Counted from the stretch's first letter, positions 33,421 through 44,559 are shown. The stretch is DNA of 64,000 bases from Pegoplata infirma (GCA_963921195.1 OY992539.1:155342162-155406161); one strand, 5' to 3'. Notes: generated from the sequence alone by a model not told the origin. Program-made: numbers and translations.

Positions 33421-35319
33421 CAGGGTTGGCAACCGAAACGAATAACGGTATCGGTAACGGTATTGGTATTACATATTTTTTATATCGGTAACGGTAAAGG
33501 TAACGGTATTTTCGATTATTTCGGTAACGATAAACCGTTACCGAAACATCGATACCGGTACGTACCGGTATTATGGAAAAATTTACCCAAAGTGTTTAAA
33601 AGTCACAAATTTGTTAAAAACACGTAAAAAATCAAAAATGTATTTAATAAAATTAAAAAAAAACTGTTAAATTAAGTGCATTTTTAACTATACTAACTAT
33701 TAATTGCCCTACCAAACATCGAAAATTCGACTGGGACGTGACCATATACACTTAATAACAATAGTTTTGCTGGTCAAAATCCATTCTCCAAACTTTTTCA
33801 TCACTTCAGGTTTCTGAGAAATTAGAGGTCAAAGTTCAAAAAAATTGCCGTTTGGGCATTTTTGGAAAGTCATAGAGGACGAACCCGATGGGATGGTGGC
33901 TTCAAAAAAAATCGAGGGTGAAGCTCTTTAAGACTTAGAACTCATTTGGTCAGTCGCATTAACCCTTTGGGCACCAATTGTCTTTCAATGACGTCGGGGA
34001 AAATACCTTACAATTAGTGCTCCAACAGTTAAAGCGATTGATCAAATGAGTTAAACATCTTAATGAGCAATGTTTATGATTTACCGTTGACTTATTTTTA
34101 AGTCGTCAGCACATCGAGTTCATCCGCTATGAGTTGTCAAATAATTCCGAAGACGCGGTTTTTTGTATCTAAAATTTCTAAAAAACGTGATGTAATGGAA
34201 TCTTATCCACCGGATTTGTGGCCAAAAAAATAATTGCAATCATGTGCATAAGGTGACGTTCCATTCGTATAAAAGTTTTTTTTTTCGTATGTTTGAAGCA
34301 GAAAAAATGGTTTTTGGAACTAAGACATCATTGATTGACAGTTGGTGCCCTAAGTGTTAAGGCGACTGTCCAAATGAGTTCAGCATCCTTAAGAGCAATG
34401 TTTAAGATCTACCCTTGACTTATTTTGAAGTCGCTATCACATCGGGTTCATCCGCTATGAGCTATCAAAAATGTCAGGGGGAAAACAGAGCAAAACAAAT
34501 TAGCAACGCAAAAATTTTACAGAAAGAAAATCTTCGATTTTTTTAAAGCGACAATTATTTTTTTGTTATGCTGCTTGTTTTTCAATAAAATTAAATTTTT
34601 TTTTTTAATAAAATTTTTAAATTTTTTTCAAGAAATTTTTCTTAAAAACTTGACAACTAAATATTTATGTAAAATTATCCAAATAATCATCAGATTTTTT
34701 ATCATTTTAAAATTTTTTAGTTTTAATCGTTTAAATTAGACAAAAATTAAACAAAAATTGACATAAAAAAACGTTTGTAAAATTACAAAATAATAAGTTT
34801 TGAACAAAAAATATTTTGAAGTTAGCAACCAGAGTCAGTAAAAGTACAAACAAAATTCTGTTATTTTTAAAACAACTCCGCCAACAACACTTCAGCGATT
34901 TGGTACAATTCAGGTTAATCTCTTCTTTCATCTTCCTACTAAAAAATGTTTACATTACGTAGCACTCACTTTTCTTAAATTGAGAATGTGATTTGGTTGG
35001 ACCGATTTTCACATATTCTTTGTCAAGATTTAGTTAATTGCGAATGTGACATTGGTTGGGCCGATTTTCTAATTATTTTTTGTCCATATAACAATGCGAA
35101 TAGTAGATTAAAAATATTTTACTTTGTTTTTATCCGTATTTTATGACAACCGAAAAAAAACCGATATAATACCGGTAAAAATCCGAATAAAGGTAATGGT
35201 TTTTTATCGGTAACGGTATTTAAATATTTTTATTTCGGTATTGGTAACGGTAACGGTAGTCAAAATTAAAGGGTTTTTAATCGGTAACGGTATTGAAAGG
35301 GTAACGGTAGCCAACACTG
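33421..35319. mobile_element. hAT-like element with CGGTAACGGTA arrays, TSD CTTCTAGT
   Basis: Ends are CAGGGTTGGCAACCG and CGGTAGCCAACACTG. CTTCTAGT flanks both sides (33413-33420, 35320-35327), and the intact paralogous site is in unit 2 of the surrounding foldback near 36555. Subterminal zones (33440-33560, 35155-35310) are arrays of CGGTAACGGTA. The interior carries a foldback repeat (33705-34470). No transposase is present. Confidence 0.9.
33705..34470. mobile_element. Foldback repeat related to 10.6-11.5 kb
   Basis: It starts ACATCGAAAATTCGACTGGG and includes TTTGGTCAGTCGCATTAACC, GGGCACCAATTG and TCATCCGCTATGAG blocks in inverted pairs, as in the 10637-11460 copy. The exact ends were not determined. 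Confidence 0.6.
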
Positions 35320-37288
35320 CTTCTAGTTTTCAGACTACTACATACAATAGATCAAAAGATTTTAAGCTTTTAAGTAAATAAGATTTTACGGTATTATGCT
35401 CCATATCAAATTTTGCTTACACATTTGGAACTTTTGTGTGATATGGAGCAAATGAGTTCTCAATGCCAAACAAAATAACAATGAAAAAAAAGAGCTAGAT
35501 CGATTAAACTGGGTATTTAGAACACTTATATAGTCAGGTTGCATGGTATTGAAAATGGGGATGATCGGTCAATGGACACGCCTACCTCCCACACAACCTA
35601 AATGGCAAATATGACATTACTTGAAATGTTTAGAAGTTACGGTATTAAAATTTGGTACGTAGAATAGTACCAACATAATTAATCTTCATTCCAAAAAAAT
35701 GCAAGATCCGTTAATTTTTAAATAATTTAGAGCCTTTTCTATAACGCAAATTTTCAAAAAACGTCAAAATGGAGTGTTTTTTCTTAGAAAATGCTGGATA
35801 TCTCAAATTTGAAAAGAGGTTTTAAAAAACGGACTTCGGAATAAGAAAGAGGATATTTATATTATATATATTCAATTCCTAACTCATTTTTTTCAAAAAT
35901 GGCGTATGGAGCAAAACAATAATAAGGTGACGAGCTGTTTTTTCTTTATCGCCACCTTATTATTGTTTTGCTCCATACGCCATTTTTGAAAAAAATTAGT
36001 TAGGAATTGAATATATATAATAAAAACATCCTCTTTCTTATTCCGAAGTCCGTTTTTTAAACCCTCTTTTCAAATTTGAGATATCCAGCATTTTCTAAGA
36101 AAAAACACACCATTTTGACGTTTTTTGAAAATTTGCGTTATCGAAAAGGCTCTAGATTATTTAAAAATGAACGGATCTTGCATACTTTTGGAATGAAGAT
36201 TAATTATGTTGGTACTATTCTACGTACCAAATTTTAATACCGTAACTTCTAAATATTTCAAGTAATGTCATATTTGCCATTTAAGTTGTGTGGGAGGTAG
36301 GCGTGTCCATTGACCGATCATCCCCATTTTTAATACCATGCAACCTGACTATATAAGTGTTCTAAATACCCAGTTTTATCGATCTAGCTCTTTTTGTTTC
36401 ATTGTTATTTTGTTTGGCATTGAGAACTCATTTGCTCCATATCACACAAAAGTTCCAAATGTGTAAGCAAAATTGGATATGGAGCATAATACCATAAAAT
36501 CTTATTTTCTTAAAAAGCTTTAAATCTTTTGATCTATTGTATGTAGAAGTCTGAAAACTAGAAGCTTTGTTAACAATATATGCAGCAATAAATAGTAAAC
36601 ATTAAACCAAAATCCATCGCTTACTTTTCGAGAAAATTTGTGGTAAACCTATTTTATCGTTTTTCTCGAAACCGAGTTGTTGGCGTATGGAGCAAAACAA
36701 TAATAAGCTGACGTTATGTTGGTACTAAACTACATTCTCTATGAATTATGCCAATACGATACTTGCTTGATGTTGAAAATTTTAAGTAACTTTATCATGG
36801 AGAGATTTTTGATAAATTTAAAATTTTTGTTTGAAGTTAAGGGAAATATCATAGAAAACCCCTGATAAAACTTTTTGAAAAGTTGAAAAACTAGCAGATG
36901 TCATACACACTTAAATAGCACGTTAACGAAATGTCAACTTGAAAATATGGCTAATAAAACGGTAAAAAAAAAAACACTTTTTACAAATTTTGCGAACAAA
37001 AAAAGTAGCTAAATTTGTAGCTAAGAGCTAAATGACTTTTTTTGTCGCTAGATGCAAAAAAAAAAATAGCTAAATCTAGCTACAAAATAGCTAAATTGGC
37101 AACAATGCTATACATATATGTCAATATATTTGTCCATACATTTCCATATATGATCCCATTTCTAAAAAATATGACAACATATATGCTTCCATATACACCA
37201 TATAAGTTCATATATGATTCATATATGAACATACATGTAACAATATATGAGCATATATGTACATATATGCACATTTTTCACCGGGGTC

Positions 37289-37420
37289 TGAAAATTTTTC
37301 TATGCGAAAAAAACTTAGATTCTGAAACATTTTTCGTAAAGAAGAAGTCTTAGTCTCTATTTTGATATTTTCTATGTAGGAAGAATTTCTTTTATTTCAA
37401 TTTCTAATCTTAGAAAAATT
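37289..37420 (+). repeat. Minisatellite, right part
   Basis: Degenerate TTTTTCTATGCGAAAAAAAC and CTTAGATTCTGAAAC units continue the array interrupted at 24251. Confidence 0.55.
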
Positions 37421-37839
37421 CATAAGCGCGGTTTCAAAGACCCAATTAGTCAGATCAATCATCTTCAAATTATATTTTATAAATTGCCATGTAACTGTAA
37501 AAATTTAAAACTTCTTTTGTACCATAACGAACAAAAATAAATTACGCATATCCATCGTTCTTATCGTGAGTTATGGTCTTGAGTTTATACAATAACACAA
37601 AATTTCCCATTTTTCCGGGACACTTTTTTAGTTTATCTTTCCCCTAAAAACCTAATTACTAACATGCACAAATTATGCCAAATCTGTCCGATCGTAAGTA
37701 GTATAGTCGGATTATACCGATTTCAAATATTTAGAAAATTGGGTGTTAAAATGTGCATGATCAGTTAAACTTGTAAATAACATTACCCAAGGATTTGAAA
37801 TCATTTGTACCATTAGAATTAGAGTAGTATAATTTTAGA

Positions 37840-38190
37840 TATATCAAAAAGTGGTCGTAGACAATTTTTTTTTCGAAGAACCATATGGACTTTTACGAAC
37901 ATTTAAAAAGAGGGTGTGGTCAATTATTCTTTACGTAAAAACCTAAGTTGGACTATGACGAAAATTTTACAAAAATATATATAAAAAAAGTGAGTGTAAA
38001 AGTGGGCGTGGTAAAAACTTCTTTCCGCAAGTACCTATGTCCAGTCCAGCCGTTTTTCGATTGTAGATATATCGAAAAAAAGTGGACGTAGAAGTTGGCG
38101 TGGTCAAATTTTCTTTCCGTTATAACCTAAGTTGGACTATCACAAACATTTTAAAACAAAAATTATCCAAATCGGTCCAGCCGTTCTCAG
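37840..38190 (+). repeat. Degenerate tandem repeat with GGGCGTGGT units
   Basis: Three units of roughly 120 bp each contain AGTGG.CGT.G, GGTGTGGTCAAT/GGCGTGGTCAAA, TTTCTTT.CG and CCTAAGTTGGACTATNAC. The array ends in the hairpin TCGGTCCAGC...GCTGGACCGA (38171-38200). Confidence 0.6.
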
Positions 38191-38419
38191 CTGGACCGAT
38201 TTGGTGAAACATATTTTACATATTGCATCTTTAAAACTTGAAAAATTACATAAAAAATTAAATTTTTTTGTGTTTTGCTTTGTTGTTTATTTCCATCTGC
38301 CAAAAAACTTACACTCACACTATATTTTACAACACTGCACTATAGGGAATTTAAAAGGAATTGTTGGCCAAAAGTCCAAATTTTATGTGTCACAATACTT
38401 TTTTTTGTGATGCCATTTT

Positions 38420-39130
38420 GAAGTAAACTATTTTAAAGTATGCTAGGATACATTTTTTTTGTCAACCAAACCCTTTTACCGCTAGTTAGAAGGGTTCAAA
38501 ACTAAATTTTTAATATTTTATTTTTTTTTTTCGTTTTGGGGGACAAAATTAATTGCATTATTAACATACTTAAACAACTATTGAAAAATCCTATAAAATG
38601 TATTTTTATTAGGAATAGACCAGATTATTTTTGTATGCAGAAGTTATTATTTTAAAATGCAGATTTTTATATTATATAACTATTTAATTAATTTTTTTAA
38701 TTTTTTTTTTTCTTAAATTTAATTTTTTTTGGATTGCAACTTTTTTTGCTAATAATTGCATACTCCCATAACTATACACAGCATAGAGGAACTCTTTCTA
38801 CGCAAGATGTATATGCCAGCTAGTCCATGAGGCTCCATGGGGAAATGGCATTTAAGTTTTACGGAAGTGTTTATTATTATTATTAAATATATTTTGTAGA
38901 AATTTCGCAAAAAAAAACGTTTTATGATAGATATAAAATATGATCTATATTTTTATTTTTTTTTATCATGCTTTGTAATAGAATATGTGTATTTTAATCC
39001 ATTTTTGGAGTAAGAAAGAGTTCCGATCATTATTTTAAAACATTTTACAGGCCTAAAGAATAATTTAATAATACGCATTTTTTAAAAAAGTTTATAATGA
39101 GTTCAATTATTATTATTTTTTGGTAACATT
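38420..39130. other. AT-rich stretch, nothing recognised
   Basis: There is no ORF or repeat pair. On the minus strand a TTTATT-type (AATAAA in complement) poly(A) signal lies near 38956 and could serve the minus-strand exon at 39187-39410, but such hexamers are common in AT-rich DNA. Confidence 0.35.
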
Positions 39131-39186
39131 TTGAAATAAATAATTAAAAAAAAATAATATATGAATGCAAAATGGATTATAAATTG

Positions 39187-39410
39187 TTAATCTAAATTTT
39201 CTAACTCCAGTTGCTCCAATAACTTTCCGGTTAACGGAAACAAGTCAGAGGAGCACTCTTCGCTATATTCTGAAGTTTCTTCTACACTTTCTGATTCTGA
39301 CATTTCTTCTTCCGAAACAGGATTTGGTTCCTTAATAGACAAAGATGAATTGCTGTTTTCATCCACCTCACAACGAAGAAGTTCAATTACTTCTGCATTT
39401 TTAAAGCCTA
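39187..39410 (-). CDS. Possible terminal exon of an unrecognised minus-strand gene
   Basis: The minus strand has a strong acceptor (T-run then GATAG, ending 39411) followed by 222 nt in one open frame to a TAA at 39187-39189. The peptide begins GFKNAEVIELLRCEVDENSN, continues with a highly acidic, serine-rich stretch (SEEEMSESESVEETSEYSEE) and ends GKLLEQLELENLD. Codon choice and composition are protein-like, unlike the surrounding AT-rich DNA. It would lie inside the DIP2 intron on the opposite strand. No upstream exon was recognised in the 4 kb towards 43 kb. An acidic C-terminus also occurs in some DNA-transposon proteins, so a transposon relic is an alternative. Confidence 0.35.
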
Positions 39411-39509
39411 CTATCAAAAAAAAAAATATTTTTAAAATACCACTACAAGTGTTTGAATTGAATTTTTAAATATATAAATGTTAAAGTGTCTCAAATACTT
39501 TGAATTAAC

Positions 39510-39690
39510 GTGAGATATGCGTGAGTCTCGACAATCACCGCAATATTTTTCATAAAATTGGATTACAAACTAGTTCCATTTTTTTTATTGTTTTTCGAAA
39601 AATTATTTAGATCAAATTCACTGAAAAAACTTCGTGAGTCTCAAATGCTCACGCGTGACTTACCATTATCGTGAGTAACAAAAAAATTAA
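39510..39690. repeat. CGTGAGT/ACTCACG motif cluster
   Basis: Several CGTGAGT(CTC) and GCTCACGCGTGAC motifs occur within 180 bp, resembling the array inside the element at 51059-51246. Ends were not delimited. Confidence 0.4.
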
Positions 39691-39961
39691 GGTAAATTAT
39701 GTTACTGATGATGTTTTGAGATTAATTTTTTTTTTTTAGTATTGTTTTATACATACAAATTTTTATAACTAATTTACTTTTTTTTTTAAAGTCGTGAAAA
39801 GATGATGTAATCATGTCCGACCATGCCTATTTTTTATATAGAGCCTAAAAACATCATGCCAAACAATCTTGCCAAATTTCGGGTCGATATCTCAGCTAGA
39901 AGAGTTTTGGCCAGAAAATACCTAAAAATTCCCTGCAGTGCACTGTACAGAAAAGCAATAC

Positions 39962-40362
39962 TTTTTATACCCTCCAACCACAGTATGGGGGTATACTCAC
40001 TTTGTCATTCCGTTTGTAACGCATCGAAATATCGGTCGGGGACCCCATAAAGTATATATATTATTGATCTATTATCGATTCTAAGACATTCTGTGAATGT
40101 TCGTCTGTCCGTCCGTCCGTCTGTCTGAACCAACATCTGAAAAAATACACTTTTTTCACATGTTTTTTTGTATTTTTGTTAAATAAATGAAACATTTGGT
40201 ATATTTATTGCGATGAAAAGGTGCTCTCGAAGTCCCCCACTGACTCCCAATCACCCCCCCCCCAAAAACGCCCCTGACAATTTTTTTTTTTTAATTTTTT
40301 TTACATTTTGGAGGGTATAAAAGATTCGGCACAGCCGAATTTAACACTCTCACTTGTTTTGA
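39962..40362 (-). mobile_element. Mini-me-type repeat F3
   Basis: It starts TATACCCTCCAACCACAGTA, has GACCCCATAAAGTATATATA and the GTCCGTCCGTCCGTCTGTCT core, a poly-C run, and ends GATTCGGCACAGCCGAATTT then ACTTGTTTT. An intact short copy of about 400 bp. Confidence 0.8.
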
Positions 40363-40547
40363 GAAAAAATAAAATGACAAAGATAAAAAACGATAATGAG
40401 ATAAAAAACCGCTTCCCGCTTAGGTTTCTATAGTTCGAAAAGTCGATTAATCGACTTTTTGTATGAAAAAGTCGAAAAGTCGAAATCGACTTTTTTGTTC
40501 TTAAAAAGTCGAAAAGTCGACTTTTGCTTTCGACTTTTTTCGATTTT

Positions 40548-41180
40548 TTTATACCCTCCACTTAGTGATAGAGGGTATATATAAGTTTGTCATTCTGTTT
40601 GTAACTCATCGAAATATCGATCTGGGACCCCATAAAGTATATATATTCATGATGCCCGATCGATTTTAAGACATTCTAGCGATGTCCGTCTGTCCGTCTG
40701 TCCGTCTGTCTGTCTGTCTGTGGAAAATGCTGTCGCGGACAAAATATTGCACAGAGATGACTGAAACTTAACATATTTATTGGAAGTTCTCCCGAGAAGT
40801 TTGGTATTGCATTTGAGCGATATCGGTTCAGCGGTTCAAAAGTTATGAATGAAAATGTAAGCACACCTCAAAAATTTCAGTACATTCAACATAACCTAAA
40901 AATACAAAATGCTTTAATTCGGCTTCTGGTTGGCATATGTGAACATAATTGAACACCAAATGGTATTTAAACAAGTACGAACAAAATTTTGGACAAAAAA
41001 ATCAAAAAAATCGCGGATTTTTTTTTCCAAAATTTTTTTCGCGGAAATTTTTTTTTCAAAAAATTTTTTTTTTTCAAAAGTAATTTCCTTTTAAATAAAG
41101 TTTTTTGCAATAATCTTTTTGAAATTGTGGAGGGTATCACTACATTCGGCGAGGCCGAATTTAACTTTTTTACTTGTTTT
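40548..41180 (-). mobile_element. Mini-me-type repeat F1, copy B (uninterrupted)
   Basis: It runs from TATACCCTCCACTTAGTGAT through GTCCGTCTGTCCGTCTGTCT to the hairpin TTCGGCGAGGCCGAA and TTACTTGTTTTT. It serves as the reference for copies A and C because neither the 10307, 14140 nor 54768 insertion is present. Confidence 0.85.
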
Positions 41181-41224
41181 TGATTTTTTTTTTTTACTTT
41201 TGCCAGATGAAAATAATTTCTTTC

Positions 41225-41750
41225 ATTAATTGTGTTTATATATTGTTGGACTGTATATTTTATAACTGAATTTTTATTTAGTTCGGTTTAAGTCCATATT
41301 AATTATTTCTGAGAAATAATAATTGTTGTACAATGAGAAAATCTGAAAAAATTAAGTGACAACACAGGCTAAGTGGAGATGTCGACAGCTTTCGGAAGAT
41401 GCCACCCTTCCATCATCAGCACTCCTTCGATTGCCACACACTTAATGTGTGTCAGATTAAAATTAGCCATTTAAATGAAACTTTTGAAGAAATTAAGAAT
41501 TGGAATTACTCCTCTTTGTGTTAAATAACCCCTATTCACCATTAATTCGTGTTGTATTCATTTGGCAGAAACTTAATCCATCTTAACTTTTAACAGAGTT
41601 GTATTTTTCCCATTGTTAACCCTTAGTAGGACTTTTCAAATCTTGAAAAATGTCCGTTAGGTTTGAATTTTTGTTTCATATTTCTAATTCTTAGAAATAT
41701 TACTAAATTGCAATGTACCTTATGAGTTGTGTATTAATTGTGTTTATATA
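41225..41750 (+). mobile_element. Single permuted 510-bp unit with 11-bp TSD TAATTTCTTTC
   Basis: The insert begins and ends with TTAATTGTGTTTATATA, so it is one 510-bp unit plus about 16 bp of overlap, circularly permuted relative to the array at 14140-15204. TAATTTCTTTC flanks both sides (41214-41224, 41751-41761). Confidence 0.8.
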
Positions 41751-42639
41751 TAATTTCTTTCTTCTGAAAAAAATTTCAAATGAGAGCCGAGTTTAATAAC
41801 AACTGAAGCTATTGGTATTTCCATGTATTTTGTATGTGAAGCAAAAATGTCAATGCCAAATTCATGAGTTAGAAAGTGTTAAGTGCAATATTTACCAATA
41901 TTTTTGATTATTGTAAACACCTCAGTGATAGGGTTCTATAAATCGAAAGTCGACTCTTTTGCTTTCGATTTTTTCAACCTTTTCCACATTTTCGATTTCT
42001 TTGACTTTTTTAATAAATAAAATACAACAAAAAAACAATAGCACCTAAATGCTTACAACAAGTCAAAACTAAACTTTTATTTACAAAATAAAATCGACTT
42101 TTTTAAAGTTGGAAAAGTTGAAAAAGTTAAGAAGTCGAAGAAAGTCGAAAAAGTCGAAAAGTCGACTTTTTAAAAAGTCGAAAGGTAGAAAAGTCGACTT
42201 TTTAAAATTTGAAAAAAGTCGAAAAGTCGAAAAATCGACTTTTTAGAAATTGAAAAAAGTCGAAAAGTCGACTTTTTGTTGCGACTATATAACCCTATTC
42301 CCGCTCCAATTGTAATTAATATTGAATACTGCCATTTTCATATAAAACCGTAAAAAGAAAATTTATTTATCAATTGATAAATTTAAAATAAATTAATAAA
42401 TAAAAAATGTGATAACAAAAATGCTAAACTTAATGTTGTTGGTATAATTTACAAGACCATTTATTTAGCAAAACCAATATAGTCTTAGTACTATGTTTCG
42501 ATAAGTTACAAATGGAATGACAAAGTGAGTATGCCCTATACCGAAGACACCAATAGGGTTTAATAAATTAAAAATTTGCGTTTTGTAATATTTTTTTTTT
42601 TTATATTTACAGGGTGCTGGGAAATAAATTCGTAAAACT

Positions 42640-43130
42640 ATAGCAGATTCGCGGCGTTTGTTTATGTTAGTTCGAATTTTTTTTTAATCGACCTTTGAAC
42701 TTTGCAGTCAAATGCCGATTTTCAGCATATTGTGTATATGGTTTTTTTGGCTATAACTCGTCGACTAATTGATATTTTTTTCAATCTGTAATAGCCAAAT
42801 TATTGCTAGAGACCTGTCCAACAATTAAAATTGATTAAGAAAATTTTTGTGGTGCTTATAAAGCGAAATGTTGGAAAAATTATTTTTTTTTATGCTTTTT
42901 GGAAATATTTTGCTTCATAATCACCACAAAAATTTTCTAAATGAATTTTTTTAATTGTTGGACAGGTCTCTAGCAATAATTTGGCTTTTACAGATTAAAA
43001 AATATTATAATTAGTCGACGAGTTATAGCCAAAAAACCATATAAACAATATGCTGAAAATCGACATTTGACTGTAAAGTTCGAAGGTCGATTAAAAAAAA
43101 TTCGAACTAACATAAACAAACGCCGCGATA
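42640..43130. mobile_element. Foldback repeat with GCGGCGTTTGTTTATG ends
   Basis: Left GCGGCGTTTGTTTATGTTAG and right CTAACATAAACAAACGCCGC are inverted. Arms of about 235 bp are paired through GCTATAACTCGTCGAC and GAGACCTGTCCAACAATTAA. The target duplication was not identified. Confidence 0.75.
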
Positions 43131-43870
43131 CGGGTCTTCTAATTTAGCCTCTATTTTCACCCCTCACTCTCAGAATCGACCTAACTTTTGCTAACCTGAA
43201 TTTGTTCCACAGTGTTATCGTAATTTAGGTCAGCAGCAGATTTATAACATTTTTTTGACTTATTTCACACGACTTTGTTGAAAAACACTTTTAATAGTGT
43301 ATGCTAATTTACAATTTTACTTTTTTAAGCATTTTGCACGAACTTTTGATCTTCGACAACCCCTAGTGAAATTTGACGCAGAAAATTTTTTTAGAAAATT
43401 TTAACGCACGTTTTATTGGTGTTCTATGAGGATATTTGAAAAAAGGACCAAAATGATGCCTAAAAATAGGACATAGAGGGTTAATATATTTTGAGAAAAG
43501 AACCGCCATCAAATTTTACTGAGGACAAAAAATTGAAAATCTTCAGTGGGCCATAAAACAAGAACTCGCATTAAGTTTTCAAAACCCTTCGGGGGTTTTT
43601 GTCTTCTATTGGTATACTTCAATTTTTTTTGGTCACGTCCAAGATACACTCAAAGACCCCAAATTTGTTGCACAGTGTAATTAAATCCGATTGGCCTCAA
43701 ATTTGTACCCCATAAGTTTTGGTCCTATGGTAAAAAAAATTTGCGCCGACTTTCAAAAAGAAAACTTTTGCCATATAAAAAAAAAATACGGAGAAATGAG
43801 CATATATGAACATTGTTCACAGTGTTATTATACTTGCTCTCAAATAAACCATAAATACTATAGTGTAATT
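43131..43870. other. Intron sequence before DIP2 exon, unassigned repeats
   Basis: Three CACAGTGT sites (about 43212, 43671, 43818) occur near a FATTTGTT-like context (AATTTGTTCCACAGTG, AATTTGTTGCACAGTG). They may mark element ends, but partners were not established. No ORF of interest. Confidence 0.3.
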
Positions 43871-43923
43871 TTATGAAATCCACTTTTACTCTAGCATTTT
43901 ATTTCATTATTTATTTCATTTAG

Positions 43924-44117
43924 AGTCATCCACGGACGATGAATCCATTCCAGAGGAAGTTATTTCTCCTGATAAAGAATACAATTATCCTCGCGACCAC
44001 GTTACTATTATGTCTGAACAAAATATAAAACCGCCAGTACGAGAATCTTCCAAAGGAATTGTTTCTAGTAAAAGTAGTCAACCTGAACGTAGACAAAAGC
44101 AAGCTTTACCTCCAGTG
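43924..44117 (+). CDS. DIP2: DIP2 coding exon
   Basis: This is an internal exon of 194 nt between the acceptor TATTTCATTTAG (ends 43923) and the canonical donor GTGAGT at 44118. The first two bases (AG) complete a GAG codon with the last base of exon 6955-7083. The frame then reads SSTDDESIPEEVISPDKEYN, YPRDHVTIMSEQNIKPPVRE, SSKGIVSSKSSQPERRQKQA and ends LPPV. The serine/acid-rich start agrees with the SxSEDE stretch that follows the MPSKR motif in DIP2 proteins; the rest is low-complexity linker, variable in the family. It ends in phase 0 and the next exon starts in phase 0. Assignment rests mainly on the in-frame junction with the first exon. Confidence 0.8.
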
Positions 44118-44559
44118 GTGAGTATATGTTGTCGCATCAGGATCAACAAATTTAAAACAAAAAAAGATGATTCCATTGTAGGTGCGATTTAAAAAGTAGT
44201 GTTTTGAAACCAGCTTTCTAGGTTAATCGATAGTGAGCATAGTCGATGAATTTCTCGATTGACCGGGGGAAAAAAACGTTTTCTTTTTTAACTATAGTTT
44301 GTTATAACAAACTAAAAATTGATTTGAAAATTATTAGTTTTTGTTAAAAAGTATAACCCGTATAACGAGGTTTCGTGACAAACCTCATTTAAAAATACGT
44401 ATTTTTCCAAACAAATTGAAACCTTTTCGTAATGAGGTTTCAACGAAAGTACGATCGAAACCTCTTAAATTTCATGATTGTACATTTTTTTACAACTGTG
44501 AGGTTGTAAGTGGCTGCTGACGTTTTACGTCAACACACGTAGACTCTGAGGTCCATTGT

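Larger units (their letters stand above)
33266..36714. mobile_element. Head-to-head pair of one TIR element forming a giant foldback
   Basis: Each unit has the terminus GTCAGCTTATTATTGTTTTG (then CTCCATACGCCA) facing out and its reverse complement facing in. Unit 1 is 33266-35930, interrupted by a hAT; unit 2 is about 35949-36714. They meet at a spacer of about 20 bp (AGCTGTTTTTTCTTTAT). The units are nearly identical over about 765 bp in inverted orientation. TATGGAGCAAA/TTTGCTCCATA also recurs inside each unit. Confidence 0.8.
32336..37107. mobile_element. hAT-like element with TAGCTA arrays, TSD CTATACAT
   Basis: Ends are CACTGATGCCAACTA and TTGGCAACAATG. CTATACAT lies at 32328-32335 and 37108-37115, overlapping the right duplication of the neighbouring 31616-32323 element, so this one landed later. 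TAGCTA/TAGCTAGATTT units fill 32365-32485 and 37005-37095. The interior holds the head-to-head foldback pair at 33266-36714 and much AT-rich filler; no transposase is seen. Confidence 0.85.
24252..37288. mobile_element. CATATATG-repeat element K4, expanded to 13 kb by nested insertions
   Basis: The left block 24252-24405 starts CCCGGTGAAAAATG; the right block 37116-37288 ends CATTTTTCACCGGG. Both are CATATATG arrays and both are flanked by the same minisatellite, which argues that they are the two ends of one element. Everything between is interior plus later insertions (25984-30886, 31616-32323, 32336-37107). Confidence 0.6.
40421..42297. mobile_element. hAT-like element with GTCGAAAA/GTCGACTTTT arrays, TSD TTCCCGCT
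   Basis: Ends are TAGGTTTCTATAGT and GCGACTATATAACCCTA. TTCCCGCT flanks both (40413-40420, 42298-42305). Subterminal zones (40435-40545, 42080-42280) are dense arrays of AAAGTCGAAAAGTCGACTTT. A second left-type end (TAGGGTTCTATAAATCGAAA) at 41931 suggests an internal duplicate. Interior insertions are 40548-41180 and 41225-41750. Confidence 0.8.
7084..43923 (+). other. 36.8-kb DIP2 intron filled with nested transposons
   Basis: GT (7084) to AG (43922-43923) joins the two exons in frame. The intron contains the elements listed separately; between them only AT-rich sequence is left. Possible opposite-strand coding pieces lie at 19944-20390 and 39187-39410. No further + strand exon with splice sites and a DIP2-like peptide was recognised inside it. 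Confidence 0.75.

Noticed and set aside
40301..40561. Minus-strand 86-codon frame with KSRLFDFLR and SRLIDFSNYR
   Set aside because: Produced by the GTCGAAAA array of the hAT-like element and the end of an F3 repeat.
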